Assembly: GCF_003259175.1 (NCBI RefSeq)
Contig: NZ_QGOK01000003.1
Span: 496,001 to 560,000, forward strand
DNA length: 64,000 nt
From: Marinomonas shanghaiensis
GTDB lineage: Bacteria > Pseudomonadota > Gammaproteobacteria > Pseudomonadales > Marinomonadaceae
Direction: 5' to 3'
A program made the position numbers and the translations under genes. The stretch's first letter is position 1. Every line of letters starts with the position of its first letter. Positions 19,216 through 26,887 of this stretch are shown here, one piece after another. Below the pieces are notes generated by a model. That model was given only the letters and a program-made list of their open reading frames with translations, searched no databases and was not told the DNA's origin.

Positions 19216-19725
19216 CTAATTCCTTTTCACGACAACATCGTTTTCAACCAGTGCGTTACTTAATACGCGAATGGTTCGTGCCATATCCCTAGATAAATTC
19301 ATCAGTAAAATACCAAAATCAAACGGATACTGATCGTGAAAATCACTGAACAATTGACTGGAGATCTCCAGAAGTAAGCAGTCCTCTAAAGCATAAAGAC
19401 TACCAACACGTTCGTGCAGCGCAATCATAGAAACAAAGCCAATCGCCTCGCCGAAGGTAATGGTCCGAGTACGCGTTTTCTTTTCGCCATGTTGCTTGTA
19501 AAAATCCAGCTTGCCATGCAGCACAGCGTGAAAGCTATTGCCTTTGCTACCATAGGCAAAAATCTCATCCCCCTCGCTAACGTTGTGCAGCACGCCATTT
19601 TCTAATAAGAATTGAATGGCGCCATCAGAGAGGGCGCCAAAAATTGAACCCTCTTTTAGATGTGTTGGTGATATGTCGTACCTTACTTGTTTTTTTAAGA
19701 CGGTTTTCACTTTTGCCTCCGCCAC
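19216..19725 (-). CDS. Cyclic nucleotide-binding (CAP_ED) domain protein without DNA-binding domain
   Basis: 169 residues. The body is a cNMP-binding beta roll: GVLHNVSEGDEIFAYGSKGNSFHAVLHGKLDFY, then FGEAIGFVSMIALHERVGSLYAL. The phosphate-binding cassette is diverged, with no clear R-S/T-A. After the roll there is only a helix (MNLSRDMARTIRVLSNAL) and no helix-turn-helix, so it is not a Crp-type transcription factor by itself. Such single-domain proteins may sense ligand and act through a partner. The ligand is unknown. Confidence 0.78.
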   Translation of the reverse strand: MAEAKVKTVLKKQVRYDISPTHLKEGSIFGALSDGAIQFLLENGVLHNVSEGDEIFAYGSKGNSFHAVLHGKLDFYKQHGEKKTRTRTITFGEAIGFVSMIALHERVGSLYALEDCLLLEISSQLFSDFHDQYPFDFGILLMNLSRDMARTIRVLSNALVENDVVVKRN

Positions 19726-20018
19726 TATTGGGTCTTTTTATGTCATCGGCTACAAAATACGTTTCTAAAGAGCCTACACAATAATTATAGTTTTAGGCCT
19801 ATTTAGCGAATAACGATAGGTGTATTTTGTATTCTCTGGTAACACTTATGAGGCTCAATGTAACAGTAAGTTCCAGCTTTTTTGTGTAATATGCGTTTTC
19901 GCTCTTAAAGAGTATTGTCAAACTGTGCGATAATGAGCCATGTCATCTACGCTCTGGCAGTTTTATTGACTTAAGACTGGCGTGCTCTAATTTACCTCAT
20001 GATAAACGGAAGAATACT
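19726..20018. other. Intergenic region upstream of ybiT
   Basis: 293 bases between divergent genes. It contains no ORF I believe. TTGACT at 19966 with TAATTT 16 bases later is a weak promoter candidate for ybiT. No RNA gene or repeat was recognised. Confidence 0.4.
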
Positions 20019-21605
20019 TTGTTAACGACGGCTAACATCACCATGCAATTTGGTGCAAAACCTCTTTTTGAAAACGTCTCTGTGAAATTTGGAGAAGGCA
20101 AACGTTACGGCCTTATCGGTGCGAATGGTTGTGGTAAATCCACTTTCATGAAAATTCTTGGTGGTGACTTGGAACCAAGCTCTGGAAACGTTTCGAAAGA
20201 TCCTAATGAACGCCTTGGTAAATTGAAGCAAGATCAATTTGCTTACGAACAATATTCTGTTATTGATACTGTGATCATGGGGCACACAGAGCTTTGGGCT
20301 ATTAAGTCAGAAAAAGACGCTATTTACGCGAACCCAGAAATGACGGAAGCCGATGGCTTGCGCGCAGGGGATTTAGAAGCAGAGTTCGCCGAGATGGATG
20401 GTTACACGGCTGACGCTCGTGCCGGTGAGTTGTTGCTAGGGGTTGGTATTCCAATCGAGCAGCATTATGGGCTTATGAGTGAAGTGGCTCCTGGCCTAAA
20501 ATTACGAGTGTTATTGGCGCAAGCTTTGTTTTCTGACCCTGAAATCCTTCTACTGGATGAGCCGACGAACAACTTGGATATTAATACCATTCGCTGGTTG
20601 GAAGGGGTTTTGGTAGAGCGTAATTGCACCATGATTATCATTTCCCACGATCGTCACTTCCTGAACTCAGTCTGCACAAACATGGCGGACTTAGATTATG
20701 GTGAGTTGCGTTTGTTCTCTGGTAACTATGATGAGTATATGACTGCCGCGACACAAGCTCGTGAGCGTCTACTGTCTGATAATGCGAAGAAAAAAGCGCA
20801 AATTAATGAGCTAAAATCCTTCGTAAGTCGCTTTTCTGCGAACGCATCAAAATCAAAACAAGCGACCTCTCGTGCAAAGCAAATTGATAAAATTCAGTTG
20901 GAAGAGGTCAAGCCTTCTAGTCGCCAAAGCCCATTTATTCGCTTCGAGCAAGAGAAAAAGCTACATCGTATGGCGGTACAAATTGAGAATGTTGCCAAAT
21001 CTTACGACGAAGAATTGTTTAGTGGCTTAAACATGATGGTTGAGGTGGGTGAGCGTATCGCGGTTATCGGGCCAAATGGTATCGGTAAAACCACGTTGCT
21101 AAAATGTTTGGTGGGCGATACTGAGCTAACGAAAGGCCATGTGAAATGGTCTGAAAATGCTAATATTGGTTATTATGCCCAAGACCATCATCACGAATTT
21201 GAGAAAGATGTGGATTTGATGGAGTGGATGTCACAATGGGCTCAAGAGGGTGACGACGAACAGGTTATTCGCGGTACTTTAGGGCGTCTTTTGTTCTCGC
21301 AAAACGACATTAAAAAGTCCGTTAAAGTGTTGTCTGGTGGTGAGCAAGGCCGTATGTTGTTCGGCAAACTGATGTTGCAAAAACCGAACGTGCTTGTGAT
21401 GGATGAACCAACCAACCACATGGACATGGAATCTATTGAGTCTTTGAACTTAGCGCTTGAGAATTATCTAGGCACTTTGATTTTCGTCAGTCATGACCGT
21501 GAGTTTGTTTCGTCATTGGCAACACGCATTGTCGAAGTAACCAGCGCTGGTATCGTGGACTTCCATGGCACATACGACGAGTATCTGGCTAAGCAAGAAG
21601 CGTAA
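20019..21605 (+). CDS. ybiT: ABC-F family ribosome-associated ATPase, YbiT type
   Basis: 528 residues starting at TTG, chosen because [24 protein letters not shown] matches the YbiT N-terminus and ACGGAAG lies upstream. Two ABC cassettes are present. The first has GANGCGKST and [11 protein letters not shown]; its signature region, APGLKLRV, lacks the usual LSGG form. The second has [17 protein letters not shown] and [11 protein letters not shown]. The linker between them ([23 protein letters not shown]) is the positively charged P-site-tRNA-interacting motif of ABC-F proteins. No membrane segments are present, so it acts on ribosomes rather than in transport. Confidence 0.94.
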   Translation: MLTTANITMQFGAKPLFENVSVKFGEGKRYGLIGANGCGKSTFMKILGGDLEPSSGNVSKDPNERLGKLKQDQFAYEQYSVIDTVIMGHTELWAIKSEKDAIYANPEMTEADGLRAGDLEAEFAEMDGYTADARAGELLLGVGIPIEQHYGLMSEVAPGLKLRVLLAQALFSDPEILLLDEPTNNLDINTIRWLEGVLVERNCTMIIISHDRHFLNSVCTNMADLDYGELRLFSGNYDEYMTAATQARERLLSDNAKKKAQINELKSFVSRFSANASKSKQATSRAKQIDKIQLEEVKPSSRQSPFIRFEQEKKLHRMAVQIENVAKSYDEELFSGLNMMVEVGERIAVIGPNGIGKTTLLKCLVGDTELTKGHVKWSENANIGYYAQDHHHEFEKDVDLMEWMSQWAQEGDDEQVIRGTLGRLLFSQNDIKKSVKVLSGGEQGRMLFGKLMLQKPNVLVMDEPTNHMDMESIESLNLALENYLGTLIFVSHDREFVSSLATRIVEVTSAGIVDFHGTYDEYLAKQEA

Positions 21606-21635
21606 ATACAGGCTCTTTGTTATAGCGTGGTAATA

Positions 21636-21669
21636 AAAAAAGGAAGGCTGTATTTAGTCTTCCTTTTTG
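21636..21669. terminator. Terminator of ybiT
   Basis: AAAAAGGAAG pairs with CTTCCTTTTT with a T-rich tail. It lies between ybiT and the convergent MOSC gene and can work in both directions. Confidence 0.8.
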
Positions 21670-21706
21670 TTTTGAGCCAAGTATGTGATATCAAGCAATA
21701 TGCGGT

Positions 21707-22570
21707 TTACTTGCGTCTGTCTTGGTACTTTTGCGCTTCTTGGTACTCTAGTATCTCAACCTCATCGCCAATGTGAATGGTACCAGTATTAAGTGCGATA
21801 AGATTCGCGCCGAATGTGATGCCTTTTCCGTCGAGAAGGCGAAATTTTCCCAATGTCTTTAACGGTTCTCCTTTCGGAATTCTTTCAGCTGTCTGAGGAT
21901 TCAGTGTCGTAAAAATACAACGTACGCAGGGTTTGATGTTTTCAAATTCCACACTGCCAATGCGAATGCGTTTCCAACTGTCTTCTTCAAATGGTGAGTT
22001 GCCCTGAATCACAATATTAGGCCGAAATTGTGCCATCTGAATTCTTTGTGGGCAGGTTCTGTTTAGCTCTGAAAGTGAAGCCTCAGTCGTTAATAGAAAG
22101 GGGTATCCATCGGCAAAGCCCATTGAAACCTCAGGGCGGCGTTTGGTAAAACGTTTTGACTGCTCACCAAAATACATCAAATGAGTGGTTTCCTCAGTCA
22201 CTTGGCTGAACCATTTATCGGCTTCCTCTAGCGTCCGCTGTGCGTTTACCGTATTTTCCCAAACGGTTATTGTTGCGTAATCTTGAGAAAAATGAGTCAA
22301 ATCTAAAGTCAGGGATGTGGGCATATTTGGGTGGGACAGCAGCCATGTAGAGTCCGTCAGTTTTTTGGCCGTTACCAAGGTCAGCTGTGGATGTGTTCGC
22401 CCTGTGATGAGTTCACCTTCTGGCGTCACAAGGGTGTAGCGTCGATCTCCCCATAAACCAGTCTCATTTACTAGACTAGATTGAAGTGCAATCCCTTGAA
22501 TGGATTTAATTGGATAAATAGTAAGTTCGCTGACGGAATACAAGAAAAAATCCTTTTGTAAGTGATGCAT
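21707..22570 (-). CDS. MOSC domain protein (YcbX-like, without ferredoxin domain)
   Basis: 287 residues. The N-terminal MOSC_N beta barrel opens with ELTIYPIKSIQGI and GLWGDRRYTLV, then the MOSC domain with AQFRPNIVI and KPCVRCIFTTLNPQT. The Cys in PCVRC is the expected molybdenum-cofactor ligand, and KPCxRC is typical of the mARC/YcbX group. E. coli YcbX carries a C-terminal 2Fe-2S ferredoxin domain that is missing here, so reduction would need a separate partner. mARC/YcbX enzymes reduce N-hydroxylated compounds; that role is inferred. Confidence 0.87.
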   Translation of the reverse strand: MHHLQKDFFLYSVSELTIYPIKSIQGIALQSSLVNETGLWGDRRYTLVTPEGELITGRTHPQLTLVTAKKLTDSTWLLSHPNMPTSLTLDLTHFSQDYATITVWENTVNAQRTLEEADKWFSQVTEETTHLMYFGEQSKRFTKRRPEVSMGFADGYPFLLTTEASLSELNRTCPQRIQMAQFRPNIVIQGNSPFEEDSWKRIRIGSVEFENIKPCVRCIFTTLNPQTAERIPKGEPLKTLGKFRLLDGKGITFGANLIALNTGTIHIGDEVEILEYQEAQKYQDRRK

Positions 22571-22601
22571 TATTATTGCTTAGCGAGATCTTGATGCCAA
22601 T

Positions 22602-22639
22602 AAAAAAGCCCCAGAAATTTTCATTCTGAGGCTTTTTTT
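22602..22639 (-). terminator. Terminator of the decarboxylase gene
   Basis: AAAAAAGCCCCAGAA and TTCTGAGGCTTTTTTT form an imperfect stem with T-runs on both strands, immediately 3' of the minus-strand decarboxylase gene. Confidence 0.8.
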
Positions 22640-22665
22640 ATAGGCTTAATTTCTAGCCAATATTG

Positions 22666-23832
22666 TTACAAGTAGTAAGAAGCCAAAGGCGGGAAGCCAT
22701 TAAATTCTACAGCACTGTAAGTTGTTGTATAGGCGCCAGTGGAAAGCCAGTACATACGATCACCGATGGCCAAATTCAGAGGAAGGCCATATTTGTAGTT
22801 TTCGTACATGATGTCAGCGCTGTCACACGTTGGGCCAGCAATGATTACTTCTTCAAGCTCACCACCCTTATCAACATGGATAGGGTACTTGATGGATTCA
22901 TCTAGGGTTTCAATCAAACCAGAGAATTTGCCAACGTCAGTGAAGACCCAGCGATTTAGCGCTGTGTGTGACTTGCGAGAAATCAACACCACTTCACTCA
23001 CTAGAACGCCGGCATTTGATATCAAAGAACGACCTGGCTCAAGAATGATGCGAGGTAGGTTTGTACCAAAGTCTTCTTCTAGGAAGCGTGTGATTTCTTC
23101 AGCGTAGGTCGCAAGGTCATTAGTACGCGCAATATAGTTGGCTGGGAATCCACCGCCCATATTGATCATTTGCAATTCAATGTCGTCTTCTTCTTTGAGA
23201 CGTTCAAAGATAACTTTGACGCTTGCAATCGCAGCATCCCATGCACCGATATCACGCTGCTGAGAGCCAACATGGAAAGAAATACCATACGGAATCAAGC
23301 CTAATTCTTTAGCAAGAACCAGTAGGTCCATCGCCATGTCTGGACGGCAGCCGAATTTGCGTGAAAGAGGCCAATCTGCTGTCACGGTACCTTCAGTTAA
23401 AATGCGAACATATACACGTGAGCCAGGAGCGGCTTTGGCAATGTTGCGCAAATCGGCTTCAGAGTCAGTCGCGTACATGCGAACGCCTTTTTCATAAAAA
23501 TAGCGAACGTCTTTGGCTTTTTTAATGGTGTTACCGTAGCTGACTTGATCAGGGGAAATACCCCCAATAGCAAACAGCTTGTCTAACTCATATCTTGATG
23601 CCACATCAAAGTTTGAGCCACGATCGCGTAGAAGAGTCAGAATTTCTGGTGCTGGATTTGCTTTAATAGCATAAAAAATGTCCGCTACCGGGAAACCTTT
23701 TGTTAATTCTGTATAGGCTTCATCGATGATTTCTGTGTCGATAACAACAAAAGGGGTGTCTTTGGTTTCTGCAAACGCTTTAAAACGGGCAAAACGCTCT
23801 GGCGTATAGAATGAGTTGACATCAATAGTCAT
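22666..23832 (-). CDS. Ornithine/lysine decarboxylase, fold-III PLP type
   Basis: 388 residues, alanine-racemase-fold decarboxylase of the eukaryotic-ODC type found in many gammaproteobacteria. FYAIKANPAPEIL (~residue 50) has the PLP Lys. HVGSQQ and MINMGGGFP bind cofactor phosphate, EPGRSL is the conserved glycine-Arg loop, and GPTCDSADIM (~330) has the catalytic Cys supplied across the dimer. It converts ornithine to putrescine and/or lysine to cadaverine; specificity is not settled from sequence. AAGGAG lies ten bases before ATG. A promoter with a palindrome in its spacer lies about 170 bases upstream. Confidence 0.9.
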   Translation of the reverse strand: MTIDVNSFYTPERFARFKAFAETKDTPFVVIDTEIIDEAYTELTKGFPVADIFYAIKANPAPEILTLLRDRGSNFDVASRYELDKLFAIGGISPDQVSYGNTIKKAKDVRYFYEKGVRMYATDSEADLRNIAKAAPGSRVYVRILTEGTVTADWPLSRKFGCRPDMAMDLLVLAKELGLIPYGISFHVGSQQRDIGAWDAAIASVKVIFERLKEEDDIELQMINMGGGFPANYIARTNDLATYAEEITRFLEEDFGTNLPRIILEPGRSLISNAGVLVSEVVLISRKSHTALNRWVFTDVGKFSGLIETLDESIKYPIHVDKGGELEEVIIAGPTCDSADIMYENYKYGLPLNLAIGDRMYWLSTGAYTTTYSAVEFNGFPPLASYYL

Positions 23833-23999
23833 GGGCTGGAAGCTCCTTAGTTATGCAAAACATAAACCGATTAAAATAAGTAAACGCCTTTACTCTATCA
23901 CGTCCTACTTATGGCTGTTACTTATCCGGCTCTATGGCCTTAAGCGACTAGCGCAGCAGTTGAAGCGGTGCGGATTATGTTCAGCAATGACGCGGGCGA

Positions 24000-24028
24000 A
24001 ATTTAAGACGCAAGGCGTCTCTGGTCAA
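24000..24028 (-). promoter_or_regulatory. Candidate promoter of the decarboxylase with a palindrome between -35 and -10
   Basis: On the minus strand TTGACC (24028-24023) and TAAATT (24005-24000) are 17 bases apart. The spacer contains the perfect palindrome AGACGC-CTT-GCGTCT (24006-24020). A repressor bound there would block polymerase; alternatively it is an RNA hairpin. No regulator gene is adjacent. Confidence 0.5.
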
Positions 24029-24050
24029 GTATTTTTTCATATTTTAAGGC

Positions 24051-24081
24051 AAAAAAAAGCGACCATAGCGGTCTCCTTTTT
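24051..24081 (-). terminator. Probable terminator of the pmpB-pmpA operon
   Basis: Read on the minus strand, AAAAAGGAGACC-GCTAT-GGTCGC is followed by eight T. The GC core is short (GACC/GGTC) and extended by A-T pairing. Confidence 0.6.
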
Positions 24082-24099
24082 ATTTCAGCAATATTTTCT

Positions 24100-24519
24100 T
24101 TACATTTTCACTATACGCGTTTGTATATGGTGTGCGCCACTGCCGATTATTAACGCAATAATGAAATAAATTCCTTCATTTGGATTGTTAACCAGCGCGG
24201 TTAGTCCTGGGCCTGGGCAGTAACCACTTATTCCCCAACCAATACCAAATAAAGCAGAACCTATGACCAATTTCCTGTCAATTTGCCTTAAAGAAGGCAC
24301 TTGCCACTTATTGGCAAAGAGCGGCGTTAGTCGTTTGCCTTTAATGAAGTAGCCAATCATGCCCACTGCAATGGCACTGACCATGACGATGATGAGTGAT
24401 GGGTTCCAGTTTCCAAAGAGATCTAAAAAACCCAATACCACAGCAGGATTGGTCATTTCAGAAAAAGCTAATCCTAAACCAAATAATAAGCCGCAGAAAA
24501 AAGTGATAAAAGCGAACAT
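24100..24519 (-). CDS. YeeE/YedE family membrane protein, PmpA-like half
   Basis: 139 residues with four predicted membrane helices. FGLGLAFSEMTNPAVVLGFLD and the Cys-containing GIGWGISGYCPGPGLT are hallmarks of the YeeE/YedE (DUF395) sulfur-compound transporters. In larger family members such as thiosulfate transporter TsuA these two halves are fused. Here they are separate genes, as in PmpA/PmpB pairs. It lies 10 bases downstream of the other half in the same operon. The conserved Cys is thought to relay sulfur species across the inner membrane. Confidence 0.87.
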   Translation of the reverse strand: MFAFITFFCGLLFGLGLAFSEMTNPAVVLGFLDLFGNWNPSLIIVMVSAIAVGMIGYFIKGKRLTPLFANKWQVPSLRQIDRKLVIGSALFGIGWGISGYCPGPGLTALVNNPNEGIYFIIALIIGSGAHHIQTRIVKM

Positions 24520-24529
24520 GATTGAACTC

Positions 24530-24928
24530 CTAGTTCAGAATGCTGACGGTGATGATGGCGGTGGTCATAAAAATCAAAGTGGCAACCAAAGATCGAGGTG
24601 AAAGTCGAGATATCCCACAAACGCCATGGCCACTCGTACACCCACTTCCTAATCGAGTGCCGTATCCAACCAACAGTCCAGAAACGATTAAAAGAAGAGG
24701 GCTTCTTGTTTCGGGAAAAGCGACCGTTTGCTCGGTTAGTACGCCGTAGGCGCTGCCACCTATTATCAGTCCGGCAATGAATAAAAATGGCAACAATCGC
24801 TCTTTGCTAAAAAGTAGCTGGGATAATATGCCGCTAATGCCAATCACTTTACCAAGGCTTAGGAGATAAATGACCGTCGCCATGCCTATTAGTAAGCCAC
24901 CCACTAGTGGGTTAAAGATGGTGTCCAT
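24530..24928 (-). CDS. YeeE/YedE family membrane protein, PmpB-like half
   Basis: 132 residues with about four membrane helices. NPLVGGLLIGMATVIYLLSLGKVIGISG and GYGTRLGSGCTSGHGVCGISRLSPRS contain the conserved C-T-S-G-H-G-V-C-G motif of this sulfur-transport family. It is the first gene of the pair. AAGGA lies seven bases upstream of ATG, and a palindromic promoter precedes it. Pairs of this kind are often repressed by sulfide-sensing ArsR proteins (BigR/SqrR group) and linked to persulfide metabolism. That link is inferred, because no repressor or dioxygenase gene is present here. Confidence 0.87.
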   Translation of the reverse strand: MDTIFNPLVGGLLIGMATVIYLLSLGKVIGISGILSQLLFSKERLLPFLFIAGLIIGGSAYGVLTEQTVAFPETRSPLLLIVSGLLVGYGTRLGSGCTSGHGVCGISRLSPRSLVATLIFMTTAIITVSILN

Positions 24929-24942
24929 AGTTTGATCCTTAT

Positions 24943-24991
24943 ATTAATATTAGAATATTCTAATTTATATTCATAAGCAATGTCTAATATA
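24943..24991 (-). promoter_or_regulatory. Promoter and palindromic operator of the pmp operon
   Basis: ATTAGAATATTCTAAT at 24949-24964 is a perfect 16-bp palindrome. On the minus strand TTGCTT is followed after 17 bases by TATTCT, which lies inside the palindrome, so a bound repressor would cover the -10. AT-rich palindromes of this sort fit ArsR-family (BigR type) repressors. Confidence 0.55.
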
Positions 24992-25162
24992 TTGCATTAA
25001 AATATGAATAATTTTTATTGTAGTACCCTATGGAAAGATTGTTGGTCGTTATGACGGTTCCAACAGTCGTTGCTCAAGCTTAAATTGCACCATTTTTACC
25101 TATTGCATGGCAGATATTAGTCAGTATGCGCTGTATTCTTAATGAAAAGACGGGAGTGCATG

Positions 25163-25627
25163 ATGGTTGATTTGTGGTTGGGGGCTTGTAAAAAAGAAGC
25201 TGATTGCGTGTTTCTATTACCAAATGTGCCCATTTTGCCAGTTGATGTGGGACTTTCTTTCTTAACAAGGCCAAGCGCATCGGTTTTAATTGAACTAAAT
25301 GGTAATCATTGGCGTAAAATACTCACCATCATGTCGAAACTCATTGCGCCTCGTTATGATTCTTGGAAGATATTTCGAGACGTGCAACTCTTTGACAGAG
25401 TTGGAGTTGCTTTTTCAGTTGACCAGCTTGACGACTACAAGGGTCTTGTTTTTATTGTTGGAAATACCTTTAGAGATGTTTGGCCCGTTGCGGATTGTGC
25501 CCAAACAATTGGTGATTCGCATCAAGCTTTTGTTCATCTTCCTTACGTTTGGTGCCCTTATCTAGATTATCGGCAATTTCCGAATGTCCTTATTGAGGCT
25601 CTGCGTGAGCGTATTTTGGAGAGATAA
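25163..25627 (+). CDS. Conserved hypothetical protein (possibly DUF6942-like)
   Basis: About 155 residues from ATG at 25163, chosen because GGGAG lies six bases upstream; ATGs at 25160 and 25142 are alternatives. Soluble, with no signal or membrane segment. Recognisable stretches are NHWRKILTIMSKLIAP, FIVGNTFRDVW and the C-terminal VWCPYLDYRQFPN. I have a tentative recollection of the pattern W-R-K, I-x-G-x-T and C-P-Y-x-D-Y-R-Q from a family of unknown function, but cannot confirm it. Its stop overlaps the TerB-like start (TAATG), so the two are translationally coupled. Confidence 0.7.
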   Translation: MVDLWLGACKKEADCVFLLPNVPILPVDVGLSFLTRPSASVLIELNGNHWRKILTIMSKLIAPRYDSWKIFRDVQLFDRVGVAFSVDQLDDYKGLVFIVGNTFRDVWPVADCAQTIGDSHQAFVHLPYVWCPYLDYRQFPNVLIEALRERILER

Positions 25628-26070
25628 TGTTTAAAGTTTTAAAGAATCTTTTTAGCCTTCCGGTTGAGCAAGGAGAGCAAATATCCTATCAAAAAGCGGT
25701 GGCCGCTTTATTAATGGAGGTCATGCTCGCAGATCATCACGTCACAGACGAAGAAGAGACACAAGTAAAACGACTGTTGCGTGATGTCAGTGAACTGGGG
25801 GATGACGTTGACATACTTTTTGAAGAGGCACGTGCTGGTGTGGAGCAAGCAAATGATCTTTATCAGTTCACCAAAGTCATTAATGAAACGGCGACACTCG
25901 AGCAAAAAATGTCATTGCTAAAGGGGTTGTGGTACGTCGCTTTAGCGGATGGCAATCTCGATGCTCATGAAGATCATCGGATCAGGAGAATAAGCGAATT
26001 GTTGTTTATGCCTCATTCTGAGTTCATTCAGGCGAAATTGTTTGTACAAAATGAGCTGAAGAGCGCTTAG
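25627..26070 (+). CDS. TerB-like tellurite-resistance domain protein
   Basis: 147 residues, all-helical. AVAALLMEVMLADHHVTDEEETQVKRLL and a second, similar unit LWYVALADGNLDAHEDHRIRRISELL show the repeated ALADG-x-hydrophobic-x-E pattern of TerB/DUF533 domains, whose acidic residues may bind metal. No other ter gene is nearby, so tellurite resistance is unlikely to be its actual role. It is coupled to the hypothetical protein upstream and closed by a strong terminator. Confidence 0.85.
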   Translation: MFKVLKNLFSLPVEQGEQISYQKAVAALLMEVMLADHHVTDEEETQVKRLLRDVSELGDDVDILFEEARAGVEQANDLYQFTKVINETATLEQKMSLLKGLWYVALADGNLDAHEDHRIRRISELLFMPHSEFIQAKLFVQNELKSA

Positions 26071-26079
26071 CAGAGATAA

Positions 26080-26108
26080 AAAAAACGCGGCAATAAGCCG
26101 CGTTTTTT
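26080..26108. terminator. Bidirectional terminator between terB-like gene and sodB
   Basis: AAAAAACGCGGC pairs perfectly with GCCGCGTTTTTT around AATAA. Confidence 0.9.
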
Positions 26109-26145
26109 GACTGGTCTAGCACTATTTTCTAATCAGAAAATAGGC

Positions 26146-26730
26146 TTAAGCTGCGAAGTTTGCTGCCGCAAATTCCCAGTTAGCAAGTGCCCAAAAACCT
26201 TTTAGGTAATCAGGACGCACATTGCGGTAATCAATGTAGTAAGCGTGTTCCCAAAGATCGACGGTGATAATAGCCGTTTGACCGTTGGTGATTGGCGTTG
26301 CCGCATTACTTGTATTCACGATATCTAGAGAACCGTCTGCGTTTTTAACCAACCAAGTCCAGCTAGAACCAAAGTTGTTAACTGCCTTGTCATCAAATGC
26401 TGCTTGGAACTTTTCGAAAGAGCCCCATTTTGCATTGATTGCTTCAGCAAGCGCACCAGTAGGTTCACCACCGCCATTTGGGCTTAGGCTGTTCCAGAAA
26501 AAGGTATGGTTCCAGATTTGCGCTGCGTTATTGAAAACAGGGCCCGCAGGAGCAGAGACAATGATCTCTTCAAGCGTTTTGTTTTCATACTCGGATCCAG
26601 GAAGCAAACCATTTAGCTTAACCACATAAGTGTTGTGATGTTTGCCGTGGTGATACTCAAGTGTCTCTACAGACATATGAGGCTCTAGTGCGTCTTTAGC
26701 ATAAGGAAGAGCGGGTAATTCAAAAGCCAT
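26146..26730 (-). CDS. sodB: Iron superoxide dismutase
   Basis: 194 residues, typical of cytoplasmic FeSOD. Metal ligands are His27, His75 (in NHTFFWNS), Asp158 and His162 (in [14 protein letters not shown]). [11 protein letters not shown] and the position of the active-site Gln at ~71 are of the Fe type rather than the Mn type. It dismutates superoxide to oxygen and peroxide. AAGGAG lies upstream of ATG. The 5' leader holds a small hairpin (26785-26804), and a palindrome lies further upstream (26833-26846). Confidence 0.95.
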   Translation of the reverse strand: MAFELPALPYAKDALEPHMSVETLEYHHGKHHNTYVVKLNGLLPGSEYENKTLEEIIVSAPAGPVFNNAAQIWNHTFFWNSLSPNGGGEPTGALAEAINAKWGSFEKFQAAFDDKAVNNFGSSWTWLVKNADGSLDIVNTSNAATPITNGQTAIITVDLWEHAYYIDYRNVRPDYLKGFWALANWEFAAANFAA

Positions 26731-26832
26731 TTCAATTCTCCTTGCTTTTTATTAACGAAAAATGCTTGTTATCAAGCAGTTAATGGTGCTTATATAGTAG
26801 CACCGAACAACTTAAGATAATATTATTTAGGT

Positions 26833-26846
26833 TTGTTCTAGAACAA
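26833..26846. promoter_or_regulatory. Perfect 14-bp palindrome between sodB and the divergent gene
   Basis: TTGTTCTAGAACAA is a perfect inverted repeat placed between two divergent genes. It does not match the gammaproteobacterial LexA (CTGT-N8-ACAG) or Fur consensus. It overlaps a possible -35 (TTGTTC) for sodB. It could be an operator for either gene; the regulator is unknown. Confidence 0.35.
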
Positions 26847-26887
26847 TTTTCCATAATTCCTGTTAATAGCGACTATATAAGATATCC

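Noticed and set aside
23816..24169. Plus-strand reading frame opposite the decarboxylase leader
   Set aside because: No ribosome site or domain; overlaps the promoter region and the terminator of the pmp operon.
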